This document shows, in pieces, positions 1-8,396 of a stretch of DNA of 64,000 nt (positions within the stretch are counted from its first letter, which is position 1; the number at the start of each line of letters is the position of its first letter). The notes below the pieces were generated by a model. That model searched no databases. It had not been told where the DNA came from and was given only the letters and a program-made list of their open reading frames with translations. The stretch is from Nisaea sp965216895 (lineage in GTDB: Bacteria > Pseudomonadota > Alphaproteobacteria > Thalassobaculales > Thalassobaculaceae), in contig NZ_OZ244205.1 in the NCBI RefSeq assembly GCF_965216895.1, positions 3,596,001 through 3,660,000 on the forward strand. Direction: 5' to 3'. The position numbers were made by a program, and so were the translations under genes.

Positions 1-2
1 TT

Positions 3-1484
3 GTGTCGCTCCCGCGACTTCCGGTACTTGCCGAGCCGCTTCGCCTCTCCATCGTCCATGTCAACGATTGGGACCGGCTCGATGCGAAGGACCGGGCCGG
101 CGGAGCAGCGAAAATAGCCAGCATCGCGCGCTACGAGCGGGATCGGGTCGAAGCCGAGGGCGGGCAGGTGCTGCTGACCTTTGGCGGCGACATGCTTTCG
201 CCGTCGCTGCTCTCGGGATTCGACAAGGGCGCGCACATGGTCGCGCTCGCCAATGCCATCGGCTTCAACGCGGCCGTGCTCGGCAACCACGAGTTCGATT
301 TCGGTCCCGACGTGCTGATCGACCGGCTGAAGGAGGCCGAATACCCGGTTCTCGGCAGCAACATTTCCTATAAGGGCAAGCCCGGGTTTCCCGGCGCTGA
401 GCGCTCTCTCCTAGTCGAAGCGGGGGAGTACAAGATCGGCCTGCTCGGACTGACGACCACGGACACGCCAAGCCTGTCGAGTTCCGGTCCGGATGTCGCA
501 TTCGCACCGCTCGCAGATGCGGCGCGGGAAATAACCGAGGTGTTGCGCAGGCAGGGTGCGGATCTGGTGATTGCGCTGACCCACGCGGTCTATCAGAAGG
601 ATCTCGAGACCCTTCGTCAGGTCGCCGGCATTGACATCGTGCTCGGCGGACACGATCACCTCGTGCTGGTCCTCTACGACGGCAAGCAGGCGATCTTGAA
701 ATCCGGCAGCCAGGGCAATTTTGTCGGCATCATGGACATCCTGATCGATCGGGTCGAAGGCCGGAGCGGACCGCAACTGGTCTGGCAGCCGAGCTTCTCC
801 ATGGTCAATACGCTCGAAGTCGAGGAGGATCCGGAGATCGCGCAGCGGGTCGCCGGCTTCGTGGCCAGGCTCGACAAGGAACTGGCGGTCGATATCGGCG
901 CGACCGAGGTTGCGCTCGACACGAGACGCGCTGCCGTGCGGAGCGGTGAGAACGCCTTCGGAAATCTCGTCGCCGACGCGATGCGCGCGGCGACGGGGGC
1001 GGATGCCGCGCTGACCAATGGTGGCGGGATCCGGGGCGATACGACCTACGCGCCGGGCCGTGTCCTGACCCGCAAGGATATTCTCACGGAGCTGCCGTTC
1101 GGCAACAAGACGGTGACGATGCGTCTCAAGGGATCGGACCTGAAGGCGGCACTGGAGAACGGCGTTTCAAAGGTTGAGGAGGGCGCCGGCCGGTTCCCGC
1201 ACGTCTCGGGGCTCAGTTTCGCCTATAGCGGCAGCAAGCCGGCCGGGTCGCGGGTATCAGACATCCTGGTCGGCGGTTTGCCGCTTGACCTCGGCAAGGT
1301 CTATGTTGTCGCGGTGAACGATTTCGTCGCGCGCGGCGGCGACGGGTATGCCTCGCTCGAAAACGGCGAGCCGATCGTCGATGCCAGCTCCGCCCGGCTC
1401 ATGGCGAGCCAGGTGATCGAGTTCATTCAGGCCGGCGACGGGGTGACGACGGAAGTCGAGGGGCGGGTTCGCCGTCTCGACTGA
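3..1484 (+). CDS. 5'-nucleotidase/2',3'-cyclic phosphodiesterase family protein (5' end cut by window edge)
   Basis: Metallophosphatase of the UshA/5'-nucleotidase family, which dephosphorylates nucleotides, normally in the periplasm. The N-terminal calcineurin-like domain shows GGDMLSPS (about residue 61), GNHEFDFG (about 94) and GGHDH. The C-terminal nucleotide-binding domain shows NGGGIRGD and NDFVARGGDGY. The first metal motif reads VNDWDRL, without the classical D-x-H histidine; several family subgroups share this. The open frame begins two bases into the window and the readable start (SLPRLPVLAEP...) looks like the tail of a signal peptide, so the true start is probably upstream and this is a 5'-partial gene. 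The exact substrate cannot be told. Confidence 0.85.
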   Translation: MSLPRLPVLAEPLRLSIVHVNDWDRLDAKDRAGGAAKIASIARYERDRVEAEGGQVLLTFGGDMLSPSLLSGFDKGAHMVALANAIGFNAAVLGNHEFDFGPDVLIDRLKEAEYPVLGSNISYKGKPGFPGAERSLLVEAGEYKIGLLGLTTTDTPSLSSSGPDVAFAPLADAAREITEVLRRQGADLVIALTHAVYQKDLETLRQVAGIDIVLGGHDHLVLVLYDGKQAILKSGSQGNFVGIMDILIDRVEGRSGPQLVWQPSFSMVNTLEVEEDPEIAQRVAGFVARLDKELAVDIGATEVALDTRRAAVRSGENAFGNLVADAMRAATGADAALTNGGGIRGDTTYAPGRVLTRKDILTELPFGNKTVTMRLKGSDLKAALENGVSKVEEGAGRFPHVSGLSFAYSGSKPAGSRVSDILVGGLPLDLGKVYVVAVNDFVARGGDGYASLENGEPIVDASSARLMASQVIEFIQAGDGVTTEVEGRVRRLD

Positions 1485-1606
1485 ACCGCTGCGGCCGCGA
1501 TGACTCCCTCAGCTTCGGCCAGCAATCTCTTTCTCGTTCGGCGCTGGAGGCCGTCCCATCCTGCGCCTATGCTTCTCGCATCAACTGTCTCTAGGGAGGA
1601 GAATCC

Positions 1607-1930
1607 ATGCTGCTCGACGTGCGCACCTATACCTGCCGGCCCGGCACCATCAAGAAACATCTCGAGATCTACGAGAAATACGGCAAGGCGCCGCAGACCA
1701 AGCATCTGGGTCAGCCGCTCGCCTATATGGTGACGGAAACCGGTAATCCGAATTCCTACATCCATATCTGGGTCTATGAGAATGCAGGGGATCGCGAAGC
1801 CAAGCGCGCGGCCATGTGGGCCGATCCGGACTGGCTCGAATATACGAAGAAAAGCGCCGAGTTCGGCGGCCTGGTCGAGCAGCAGAACTGCCTGATGAAG
1901 CCGGTCGATTTCTTCCAGATCAAGACCTGA
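1607..1930 (+). CDS. NIPSNAP family protein
   Basis: Small single-domain protein of 107 residues resembling the NIPSNAP/dimeric alpha-beta barrel family: it starts MLLDVRTYTCRPG, keeps the EIYEKYG helix and the central IHIWVYE strand, and ends with the PDWLEYTKK helix. Length matches a single NIPSNAP domain. The biochemical role of bacterial members is largely unknown. A good ribosome binding site (AGGGAGGAG at 1592-1600) precedes the ATG. It stands alone, with a long inverted repeat downstream before folB. Confidence 0.8.
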   Translation: MLLDVRTYTCRPGTIKKHLEIYEKYGKAPQTKHLGQPLAYMVTETGNPNSYIHIWVYENAGDREAKRAAMWADPDWLEYTKKSAEFGGLVEQQNCLMKPVDFFQIKT

Positions 1931-1946
1931 ACTCGCGCCTGCTGAA

Positions 1947-2007
1947 GCATCCGGCCGCCGCCGGCGGTAAAGTGACGCTTTTCGGATGTTCCGAGGCGGC
2001 CGGATGC
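1947..2007. repeat. 13-bp perfect inverted repeat between the NIPSNAP gene and folB
   Basis: The arm at 1947-1959 (GCATCCGGCCGCC) is exactly complementary to the arm at 1995-2007 (GGCGGCCGGATGC), enclosing 35 nt. There is no T-tract, so this is not a classical intrinsic terminator. It could be a folded 3' end for the upstream mRNA or a structured leader of folB, which starts 46 nt later. Confidence 0.7.
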
Positions 2008-2053
2008 GCTACCCATGGGGCTCGGACCCGGTCGAGAGGAAGGGAGAGCCGCC

Positions 2054-2494
2054 GTGGCCAGAGAACGGATCGGCGACAACGTGACGCCGCTTGACGTCGT
2101 CCGCGAGGGCGCGGCGCAGCGGCAGCGCCAGCCGAGCTACACGGTCAGGATTCGCGATCTCGTGCTCAACATGTTCATCGGCGTGCATGAGTTCGAGAAA
2201 GCCAAGCCCCAACGGGTGAAGATCTCTGTCGATCTGACGCTCGACTACCCCGAGGAGGGGATCGGCAATCACTACAGCCGGGTCTTCTGCTACGAGACCT
2301 TCATCGGCCGTATCCGGATGGTCGCCGAGGCGGGCCATGTGCTGCTGGTGGAGGGATTCGCCGAGCGGATCGCCGACCTTGCTTTCGACGATCGCCGGGT
2401 CAACGCGGTCAAGGTCGAAGTCGAAAAGCTCGACATCTTCAGCGATGCCGCCGGTGTCGGTACCCTGATCGAGAAATTCCGCCCGACGGATTGA
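2054..2494 (+). CDS. folB: dihydroneopterin aldolase
   Basis: FolB-type enzyme of folate synthesis, converting 7,8-dihydroneopterin to 6-hydroxymethyl-dihydropterin and glycolaldehyde. The core begins at about residue 30 with the conserved lead IRDLVLNMFIGVHEFEK, then the strand QRVKISVDLTL, and a C-terminal strand VNAVKVEVEKLDIF. GTG at 2054 is chosen because GAGGAAGGGAGAG lies just upstream (2036-2048), while the upstream in-frame ATG at 2015 has no such site. The protein (146 residues) is somewhat longer than typical FolB (about 120) owing to its N-terminal extension. It sits apart from other folate genes. Confidence 0.8.
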   Translation: MARERIGDNVTPLDVVREGAAQRQRQPSYTVRIRDLVLNMFIGVHEFEKAKPQRVKISVDLTLDYPEEGIGNHYSRVFCYETFIGRIRMVAEAGHVLLVEGFAERIADLAFDDRRVNAVKVEVEKLDIFSDAAGVGTLIEKFRPTD

Positions 2495-2503
2495 GGCGCT
2501 GCC

Positions 2504-3187
2504 TCAGCCTTTCGCATGACCTTCGAGTTCTTCCGTCGCCGGCGCCGTTGCCGGCGAGAGCGCGCGCTCGATATAGCCGTGCATGATCGGTTCCCACTCT
2601 TTCCAGGCTGCCCGGAGATCGGCGACCGGTCTCTCCGAACGGTCGATACGCAGGTCCACCATGGCGAATCCGTTGCGCCCGTGGACGCCGAGCGCGGCCG
2701 AGCGCAACGGATCGAGTTCGCCGCCCGCCGCCACGGCATCCTCGATGGCGCGGAGCAGCCGTTCGGCGAGGGGCAGGAACGGGTCCAGCTCAAAACCCGC
2801 GATCATCGCGGCAATCACTGTTTCCTCGGCCACCCAATTGCCAGCTGCGACGCAATGCGCGGCAACGAGGGCATCGGCGGGCGTCGAGACGCGCTGGCCG
2901 GTGTGAAAGGCGCCGTGGCCGTCCTTGTCCAGCACGGCCAGCTGCCGCCAGTCCCGCTCCGGTGTCGAGGCGACGAGCGAAGCGACGGTTTCGGCGGCGC
3001 TGCGACCGTCCCTCAGCAGGGCGAGACCCTGCGGGCCGAGCCTTGGATCCGTACGCGCCTGCGTCAGCACAACTCCGACACCCCAATGCGCGAAGGCGAC
3101 GCGCCCTCCCGCGGCGATACTCGAGGTCGCGAGCGCATATCCGATCTGGCCGGTCTCGGCGCAGTATCCCGCGATGGAGAAGGTCAC
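2504..3187 (-). CDS. DUF1028 domain-containing protein
   Basis: 227-residue protein matching the DUF1028 family: it opens VTFSIAGYCAETGQIGYALA and keeps the GGRVAFAHWGVGVVLTQA segment typical of this Ntn-hydrolase-like family, whose reaction is not established. The GTG at 3187 is chosen because the family N-terminus (TFSIAxxxxxTGxxGxA) starts right there; the longer open frame upstream is only the out-of-frame shadow of the aminotransferase. It starts 11 nt after the aminotransferase stop, so the two are probably cotranscribed and may act on related substrates. Confidence 0.75.
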   Translation of the reverse strand: MTFSIAGYCAETGQIGYALATSSIAAGGRVAFAHWGVGVVLTQARTDPRLGPQGLALLRDGRSAAETVASLVASTPERDWRQLAVLDKDGHGAFHTGQRVSTPADALVAAHCVAAGNWVAEETVIAAMIAGFELDPFLPLAERLLRAIEDAVAAGGELDPLRSAALGVHGRNGFAMVDLRIDRSERPVADLRAAWKEWEPIMHGYIERALSPATAPATEELEGHAKG

Positions 3188-3198
3188 GCGAGGATGCT

Positions 3199-4044
3199 TT
3201 AGAAGGAGGCGCCGGTCTTGGCGTAGGCCCAGTAAAGCTCGCGGGCCTTGGTCGCCATCGGACCGGGCTGCATCTCGCGGTCCTCGAAGCGGGTGACCGG
3301 CATGACCTTGGCATGGTTGCCGGTCGACCAGATCTCGTCGGCGGTCCGCAGATCCTCCGGCGTCACGGTCTTTTCCTCGACAGTCACGCCTTCCGCCCGG
3401 AGCAGCCTGATCACCCGCTGGCGGGTGATGCCGTTGAGGAAGGTGCCGTTCGGCGCCGGGGTCGTCACGACGCCGTCCCTCGCCATGAAGATGTTCGCCG
3501 TGGCGAACTCGGCGACATTGCCGATCGGATCGAGCATGACCGCATTGTCGAAACCGGCCTGGTTGGCTTCGCGGAGCGCGCGGCCCGCGTTCGGATAGAG
3601 GCAGGCAGCCTTGGCGTCGGTCGGCGCCTGGTCCGGGGCCGGGCGGCGGTGCGAGGAGACGTGCGCGGAGAAGCCCTTCGGTTCCGGCAGCGGTGCCTCG
3701 AAGATGTGCAGCATGAAGCGGGTGGTTTCCGGATTCGGATAGATCCAGCCGTCTTCCGCCCACATCACCGGCTTGATGTAGAGCGCGACGTCGCTCGGGA
3801 ATTTCCTGATGCCCTCGATCGCGAGCTTTTCGATCTCGGCCGCGGAGATCGGGGACTTCATCCCCATCTTCTCGGCCGAGGCGCAGGCGCGCTGGCAATG
3901 CAGGTCAAGGTCCGGTGCGACGCCTTCAAAGGCCCGCGCGCCGTCGAAAATGACGGCACCGAGCCAGGTCGCGAGGGTGGCCGGGCCGAGCACGGCCGGA
4001 TTGCCTTCGTGCCACTCGCCATCGAGATAGGTCAGCGATTTCAT
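3199..4044 (-). CDS. class IV aminotransferase, branched-chain/D-amino acid type
   Basis: PLP-dependent fold-type IV transaminase of 281 residues. Visible marks are WLGAVIFDGARAFEG at the N-terminus, the candidate Schiff-base lysine in TDAKAACLYPN, the cofactor-binding stretch GNVAEFATANIFM, NGITRQRVIRLL and the late STGNHAKVMPVTRFEDR. The family includes branched-chain aminotransferase (IlvE), D-alanine aminotransferase and aminodeoxychorismate lyase; overall length and motifs favour an IlvE-like aminotransferase, but substrate is uncertain. First gene of a two-gene unit with the DUF1028 gene. Confidence 0.8.
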   Translation of the reverse strand: MKSLTYLDGEWHEGNPAVLGPATLATWLGAVIFDGARAFEGVAPDLDLHCQRACASAEKMGMKSPISAAEIEKLAIEGIRKFPSDVALYIKPVMWAEDGWIYPNPETTRFMLHIFEAPLPEPKGFSAHVSSHRRPAPDQAPTDAKAACLYPNAGRALREANQAGFDNAVMLDPIGNVAEFATANIFMARDGVVTTPAPNGTFLNGITRQRVIRLLRAEGVTVEEKTVTPEDLRTADEIWSTGNHAKVMPVTRFEDREMQPGPMATKARELYWAYAKTGASF

Positions 4045-4208
4045 CGCATTGCTCCAAATTCTTGCTTTAGATTTGCGGGGGTCTGCGGACGCGCCCCGAA
4101 TTTCGGGGCAGCTTAGCCCGCAGGCTCCGCCGATGCCAACGCCGCAATTGTCACACTTTCGAGCGGAACAATTTGAGATCGCGCCGGGGCGCGGCTACTC
4201 TCCCGGCC

Positions 4209-4574
4209 ATGACAGACACAGCACCTTTCCGGTGGATCTACCACCTTTCCCGCCGCGCCGACTGGGAACGCGCCAAGACCGACGGCAGCTATGCGGGCTC
4301 GCGCGAGGACAATGCCGACGGCTTCCTGCATTTCTCGACCGCGCTGCAGGTGGCGGCCAGCGCCGCCAAGCACCGAAGGGGAGAGACCGGTCTCGTACTG
4401 CTCGAGGTCGACGCTCACAAGCTCGGCGGCGCTCTCAAGTGGGAGCCTGCACGGGGCGGCGATCTCTTCCCGCATCTCTACGGCCCGCTTCCGGTCGCCG
4501 CTGTCGCCGCCGAGTTCGATCTTCCGCTCGGTGCCGACGGTCTCCATGTGTTTCCCGATATGAAGGCGGAATAG
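4209..4574 (+). CDS. DUF952 domain-containing protein
   Basis: Small cytoplasmic protein of 121 residues matching DUF952: IYHLSRRADWERAKTDGSY near the start, DGFLHFSTALQV, and the ending DGLHVFPDM. The function of the family is not established, though the fold resembles ADP-ribosyl-type folds. ATG 4209 (MTDTAPFRWIYHL) fits the family N-terminus better than the upstream start at 4173. pyrD begins 7 nt after its stop, so the two are very likely cotranscribed. Confidence 0.75.
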   Translation: MTDTAPFRWIYHLSRRADWERAKTDGSYAGSREDNADGFLHFSTALQVAASAAKHRRGETGLVLLEVDAHKLGGALKWEPARGGDLFPHLYGPLPVAAVAAEFDLPLGADGLHVFPDMKAE

Positions 4575-4581
4575 GACGCCG

Positions 4582-5649
4582 ATGCTTGCCGATCTCGCGC
4601 TCCCTCTGCTGCGGTGTCTCGATCCCGAGACCGCGCATCGCCTCACCGTCCGCGTGCTCGGGTCCGGCTTCATGCCGATCGGCTCGAACTGGCAGCCGGC
4701 CCCGTCGCTGGCGCAGGATCTGTTCGGCCTGCACTTTCCGCATCCCGTCGGGATTGCCGCCGGGTTCGACAAGGACGCGGAGGCCTATGTTGGCGCGCTC
4801 CGGCTCGGCGCCGCCTTCGTCGAGGTCGGAACCATGACGCCGCGGGCGCAACCGGGCAATCCGCGCCCGCGCCTGTTTCGTCTGCCGGAGGATGCGGCGG
4901 TCATCAACCGCAACGGCTTCAACAACAAGGGACTGGCTTCGGGCGCGGCCCGTCTGACCGGCCGGGTCCGGGCGGATGGTATCGTCGGGGCCAATGTCGG
5001 CGCCAACAAGGGGGTCGAGACGCCGGAAAGCGATTACGCGGCCGGCGTAGCCGCGATGGCGCCGCTCGCCGATTACATCACCATCAATGTCTCCTCGCCG
5101 AACACGCCGGGCCTGCGGGATCTGCAGGCACCTGAGCCGCTCCGCGAATTGTTGCGCGCGGCGAAGGCGGCGCGCGCGGAAGTGGTCCGAGAGAACGCGC
5201 CGGCCATCCTGCTGAAGATCGCCCCGGACCTCGATGATGGCCAGCTCGAAGGAATCGCCGGTGTGGTTCTGGAAGAGGGGATCGACGGGATGATCGTCTG
5301 CAACACGACGATCGCGCGCCCGGAGGGCCTGAAGGACCCGAACCGGTCGGAGTCGGGCGGTTTGAGCGGCGCGCCACTGTTCGTCCCTTCGACCGAGATC
5401 CTGCGCAAGACCTACCGGCTGACCGGTGGGCGGATCCCGCTGATAGGCGTTGGCGGAGTGGATTCGGGGGCGGCCGCCTATGCCAAGATCAAGGCTGGCG
5501 CCTCCCTCGTTCAGCTCTACACCGCTTTGATATATAAAGGACCCGGTCTCGTCAGGCGGATCGCCGATGAACTTGGCACATTGCTTGAACGGGACGGATA
5601 TTCCTCCGTTGCGGAGGCTGTCGGCGTGGAATCCGGGACCGCGCCCTGA
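4582..5649 (+). CDS. pyrD: dihydroorotate dehydrogenase (quinone), class 2
   Basis: Fourth step of de novo pyrimidine synthesis, oxidising dihydroorotate to orotate with electrons passed to membrane quinone. At 355 residues with an N-terminal helical extension (LADLALPLLRCLDPETAHRL) it is the class 2 membrane-associated type. FMN-barrel motifs include FGLHFPHPVGIAAGFDKDAE, VEVGTMTPRAQPGNPRPR, NRNGFNNKG, the active-site loop NVSSPNTPGLRDLQ (catalytic serine of class 2 enzymes), and LIGVGGVDSG. It lies in a compact run DUF952-pyrD-EAL-HAD. Confidence 0.95.
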   Translation: MLADLALPLLRCLDPETAHRLTVRVLGSGFMPIGSNWQPAPSLAQDLFGLHFPHPVGIAAGFDKDAEAYVGALRLGAAFVEVGTMTPRAQPGNPRPRLFRLPEDAAVINRNGFNNKGLASGAARLTGRVRADGIVGANVGANKGVETPESDYAAGVAAMAPLADYITINVSSPNTPGLRDLQAPEPLRELLRAAKAARAEVVRENAPAILLKIAPDLDDGQLEGIAGVVLEEGIDGMIVCNTTIARPEGLKDPNRSESGGLSGAPLFVPSTEILRKTYRLTGGRIPLIGVGGVDSGAAAYAKIKAGASLVQLYTALIYKGPGLVRRIADELGTLLERDGYSSVAEAVGVESGTAP

Positions 5650-5671
5650 ACCTGGGAAGGGGACCGCGCCA

Positions 5672-6877
5672 TTGCGTAACGTCCTGATCGCTAGCTTCTA
5701 TACTCTGCCGGCCATTGCGCTCGCCGTGCTGCTGCCGGAGGTGCCTTTGCTGGCGATGCCCGGCTGGGGCGCCGGACTGCTGCTGCTGACGCTTGGCGGT
5801 CTGGTGCAGACCGGCCTCTCGCTCGGTGCGGTTCGCGCTTCCTCGGAGCGGCAGCTCGAGGTGCTCGCACACGAGCTCGCGGTCACCCGGCAGGATCTGG
5901 ATGCCGCGCGCGAGGAACTCTCCCGGATCCGCGAACAGATCGACGAGATGCCGGATAGCGGTCACGTGGTCGCCGAACTCAAGGTCCTGCAGGGCCTGCT
6001 GGGGCAGCTCTCGGCGAAGACCCCGGAGAGATCCAAGAACAAGGCGCCGGCGGCGAAAAAATCAGACGATCTCGGCCTGCCCGCCGTCGCCGCGGCCGAA
6101 AGCCCCGGCGAGCCGCTGCTGCTGATCGATGACGCGGAGGTCCTGACCATCGTCGAGCAGGCGCTGCGCGAGGATCGGGTCGATCTGTATCTGCAGCCGA
6201 TCGTGAAACTGCCCTCGCGCAAGCGGCAGTTCTACGAATGCTTTTCGCGCATCGTCGACGACCGGGGCCGGGTCATCACCCCCGAGCAGTACATTCCGCT
6301 CGCCGAGGAGGCCGGTCTGGTCGCGGTGATCGACAACATGCTGCTGTTCCGCTGCATCCAGCTGGTGCGGCGCGCGGTGCGCGGCCAGCCGAATCTCGCC
6401 TTTTTCTGCAACATCTCCAACGGCTCGCTGACGGATGTCGATTTCTTCACTGACTTCATCGAGTTCCTCGCAGACAACCAGAAGCTGATCCCGAACCTTT
6501 ATTTCGAGTTCGAGCAGGAGGCGATCACCGATCCGACCTACGAGACCCAGGTCAATCTGCAGCGCCTGCAGAATCTCGGTTTCCACTTCTCTCTCGATCA
6601 GGTGCGCACGCTCGATATCGATCTGCCGCATCTGGCGGATCTCGGTTTCAAATACATCAAGGTCGGCGCTCACATGCTGCACGAACTCGCCCGCGGCGAC
6701 GACCCGCAGCTCGACATGCGGCGGTTCAAGGGGGCGCTCGACCGCTGTGCCATGGATCTGATCGTCGAGAAAATCGAGTCCGAAGACATGCTGCTTGATC
6801 TGCTCGACCTTAAGATCGACTACGGCCAGGGTTATCTCTTCGGGGAACCGCGGCCGACCACGCAGCCCGCCAAGTAA
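5672..6877 (+). CDS. membrane-anchored degenerate EAL protein, TipF-like
   Basis: About 401 residues: two N-terminal membrane segments (roughly residues 1-55), a coiled coil (about 57-95), a charged linker, then an EAL domain (about 165-395). The signature EAL position reads ECF, the DDFGTG metal loop reads LDQVRT, and the segment matching VAEGVE reads IVEKIES, so phosphodiesterase activity is unlikely. YIKVG and QGYLFG are kept. This architecture matches TipF, the c-di-GMP-binding flagellar positioning factor of Caulobacter, but no flagellar genes are near. A TTG at 5672 with GGGAAGGGGA eight nt upstream is chosen; an ATG at 5567 would overlap pyrD. Confidence 0.7.
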   Translation: MRNVLIASFYTLPAIALAVLLPEVPLLAMPGWGAGLLLLTLGGLVQTGLSLGAVRASSERQLEVLAHELAVTRQDLDAAREELSRIREQIDEMPDSGHVVAELKVLQGLLGQLSAKTPERSKNKAPAAKKSDDLGLPAVAAAESPGEPLLLIDDAEVLTIVEQALREDRVDLYLQPIVKLPSRKRQFYECFSRIVDDRGRVITPEQYIPLAEEAGLVAVIDNMLLFRCIQLVRRAVRGQPNLAFFCNISNGSLTDVDFFTDFIEFLADNQKLIPNLYFEFEQEAITDPTYETQVNLQRLQNLGFHFSLDQVRTLDIDLPHLADLGFKYIKVGAHMLHELARGDDPQLDMRRFKGALDRCAMDLIVEKIESEDMLLDLLDLKIDYGQGYLFGEPRPTTQPAK

Positions 6878-6937
6878 GGCGCCGAGGGCGCCAGCCCTGA
6901 TTCTCTTCATGCCGTCGCTTCGAACGGGAGTTTCCCA

Positions 6938-7789
6938 ATGCCCGCCACGCTGTCCGCCTTCTCCGAAATCGCCGAACGCTATGACGGATTCATCTTTGAT
7001 GTCTGGGGCACGCTTTATGACGGCGGGAAGGCGTTCCCGGATGCACTTGCGACGGTCAGGGCGCTGGCCGGAATGGAAAAGAAATTGCTTGTGCTCTCGA
7101 ACTCGCCGCGCATACCCGCGGTGGTCGCGGAACGGCTGACGGGGATCGGGTTCGAGCTCTCGTGGTTCGCCGATATCGTCACCTCGGGCGGTATGGTCGC
7201 CGATATCGTCGGCGGCAGAAAGGATGTCGCGGCGCAGAGCCTCGGCGAACGCGTGCTCTGGCTCGGGCGCGCGCGCTTTCCGGACGCGTTACCGGAGGGT
7301 GCGTTTACCGAGGTGGCGGAGGTCGGAGAAGCGGACTGGATCCTCAACGCGGGGCCCGAGAACCCGGATGCGGGTATCGAGGAGTTCGAGCCGCTGCTCG
7401 CCGCCGGGGCCGGGCGCAATCTGCCGATGGTCTGCGCCAATCCAGACAAATCGGTGTTCCACCGCGGCGCGCGGCAGATCTGCGCCGGCGCGATGGCGGA
7501 GCGCTACGAAATTCTGGGCGGCCGGGTGCGCCATTTCGGCAAACCGTTCCCCGAGATCTTCGCCCGCTGCCTGGAGCGGATCTCACTGCCGGCGGAGCGG
7601 GTGCTCGTGGTCGGAGATAACCTGGAAACCGACATACTCGGCGCCAACCGGGCGGGGATCGACAGCCTGCTGCTCGGCGGCGGGATCCACGCGGACGATC
7701 TCGCGGAGCGTCCGGCACAGCGGCTCCCGGCCCTGATCGCGGAACACCGCGCGCGCCCGGCGTATTTCGCCGGATCGCTCGCCTGGTGA
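6938..7789 (+). CDS. HAD-superfamily class IIA hydrolase (TIGR01459-like)
   Basis: 283-residue haloacid dehalogenase fold phosphatase of the NagD/pyridoxal phosphatase-like class IIA. Motif I is FDVWGTLYDG (second aspartate replaced by W, as in the TIGR01459 subgroup), motif II VLSNSPR, motif III lysine in HFGKPFPEIF, motif IV GDNLETDILGANRAGIDS. Substrate unknown. It follows the TipF-like gene by 60 nt on the same strand. Confidence 0.8.
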   Translation: MPATLSAFSEIAERYDGFIFDVWGTLYDGGKAFPDALATVRALAGMEKKLLVLSNSPRIPAVVAERLTGIGFELSWFADIVTSGGMVADIVGGRKDVAAQSLGERVLWLGRARFPDALPEGAFTEVAEVGEADWILNAGPENPDAGIEEFEPLLAAGAGRNLPMVCANPDKSVFHRGARQICAGAMAERYEILGGRVRHFGKPFPEIFARCLERISLPAERVLVVGDNLETDILGANRAGIDSLLLGGGIHADDLAERPAQRLPALIAEHRARPAYFAGSLAW

Positions 7790-7814
7790 ATTGTCTCCCG
7801 GGAGCGACCGAGAA

Positions 7815-8189
7815 CTAGAGCGTCTGCCCGCTTGTGGCGTATTGCTGCTGCTCCAGCGCGAAGCGCTGCAGGGCGGTATCAAGAAAACCGGGAATGGGCG
7901 CCTGGGCATTCTCTCCCATGCCGCCCTCGGGGGCGGCGCCGAGGCTGTGCTCGATATTCTCCACGACAAGCCGGAAATAGGTCAGCAGGAAGACCCGCAG
8001 GGCCGAGGACATGCTCGATTCCTTGCGCCGCGCCGCGACGGAGGTACAAAGAGCATCTATGCCGATCTCTTCTCTTCTGCAGATATCGGACAGTCCATTC
8101 CAAACCTGTGCTTCCAGACTTACGCTTGTACGCCGATTGCCGATCGTGACGTTCTTTCTGATACGGTCGCTACCGATAACGCGTGCCAC
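7815..8189 (-). CDS. ribbon-helix-helix (RHH_4) domain protein
   Basis: 124-residue putative DNA-binding regulator. The pattern KNVTIGNRRTSVSLEAQVW, then IGIDALCTSVAARR and SSALRVFLLTYFR, is the alphaproteobacterial RHH_4 ribbon-helix-helix fold; the C-terminal half (EHSLGAAPEGG...) is low in recognisable motifs. GTG at 8189 is chosen because GGGAG lies eight nt upstream and the fold begins shortly after; the open frame continues upstream to a weak TTG. Divergent from the Lrp gene across about 200 nt. Targets unknown. Confidence 0.7.
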   Translation of the reverse strand: MARVIGSDRIRKNVTIGNRRTSVSLEAQVWNGLSDICRREEIGIDALCTSVAARRKESSMSSALRVFLLTYFRLVVENIEHSLGAAPEGGMGENAQAPIPGFLDTALQRFALEQQQYATSGQTL

Positions 8190-8336
8190 TCTTAAAGCTC
8201 CCAAAACCCAGCACACAACTGTATGGTTAACGTGCCGCAATTCTACTGGTAGTGCAATAATCAAGGCAATGTTCGCGCGTGAGGCGTCTGAACGTCAGGT
8301 TCATCCAGGACCATTCTTGCGTTCGCCAGAGGTACT

Positions 8337-8365
8337 TTGCAGGAACGGCTCCGTCACACTATCAT
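8337..8365 (+). promoter_or_regulatory. sigma-70-type promoter of the Lrp-family gene
   Basis: TTGCAG (8337-8342), 17-nt spacer, TATCAT (8360-8365), placed about 30 nt before the start codon at 8397. The start point would fall near 8372, just before the GGGGAAGG ribosome binding site at 8385-8392. Confidence 0.5.
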
Positions 8366-8396
8366 GCACGGATGTTGCGGAAATGGGGGAAGGCCC

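Noticed and set aside
2015..2053. Upstream ATG as the folB start
   Set aside because: No ribosome binding site, whereas the GTG at 2054 has a strong one and the extra residues do not fit the family.
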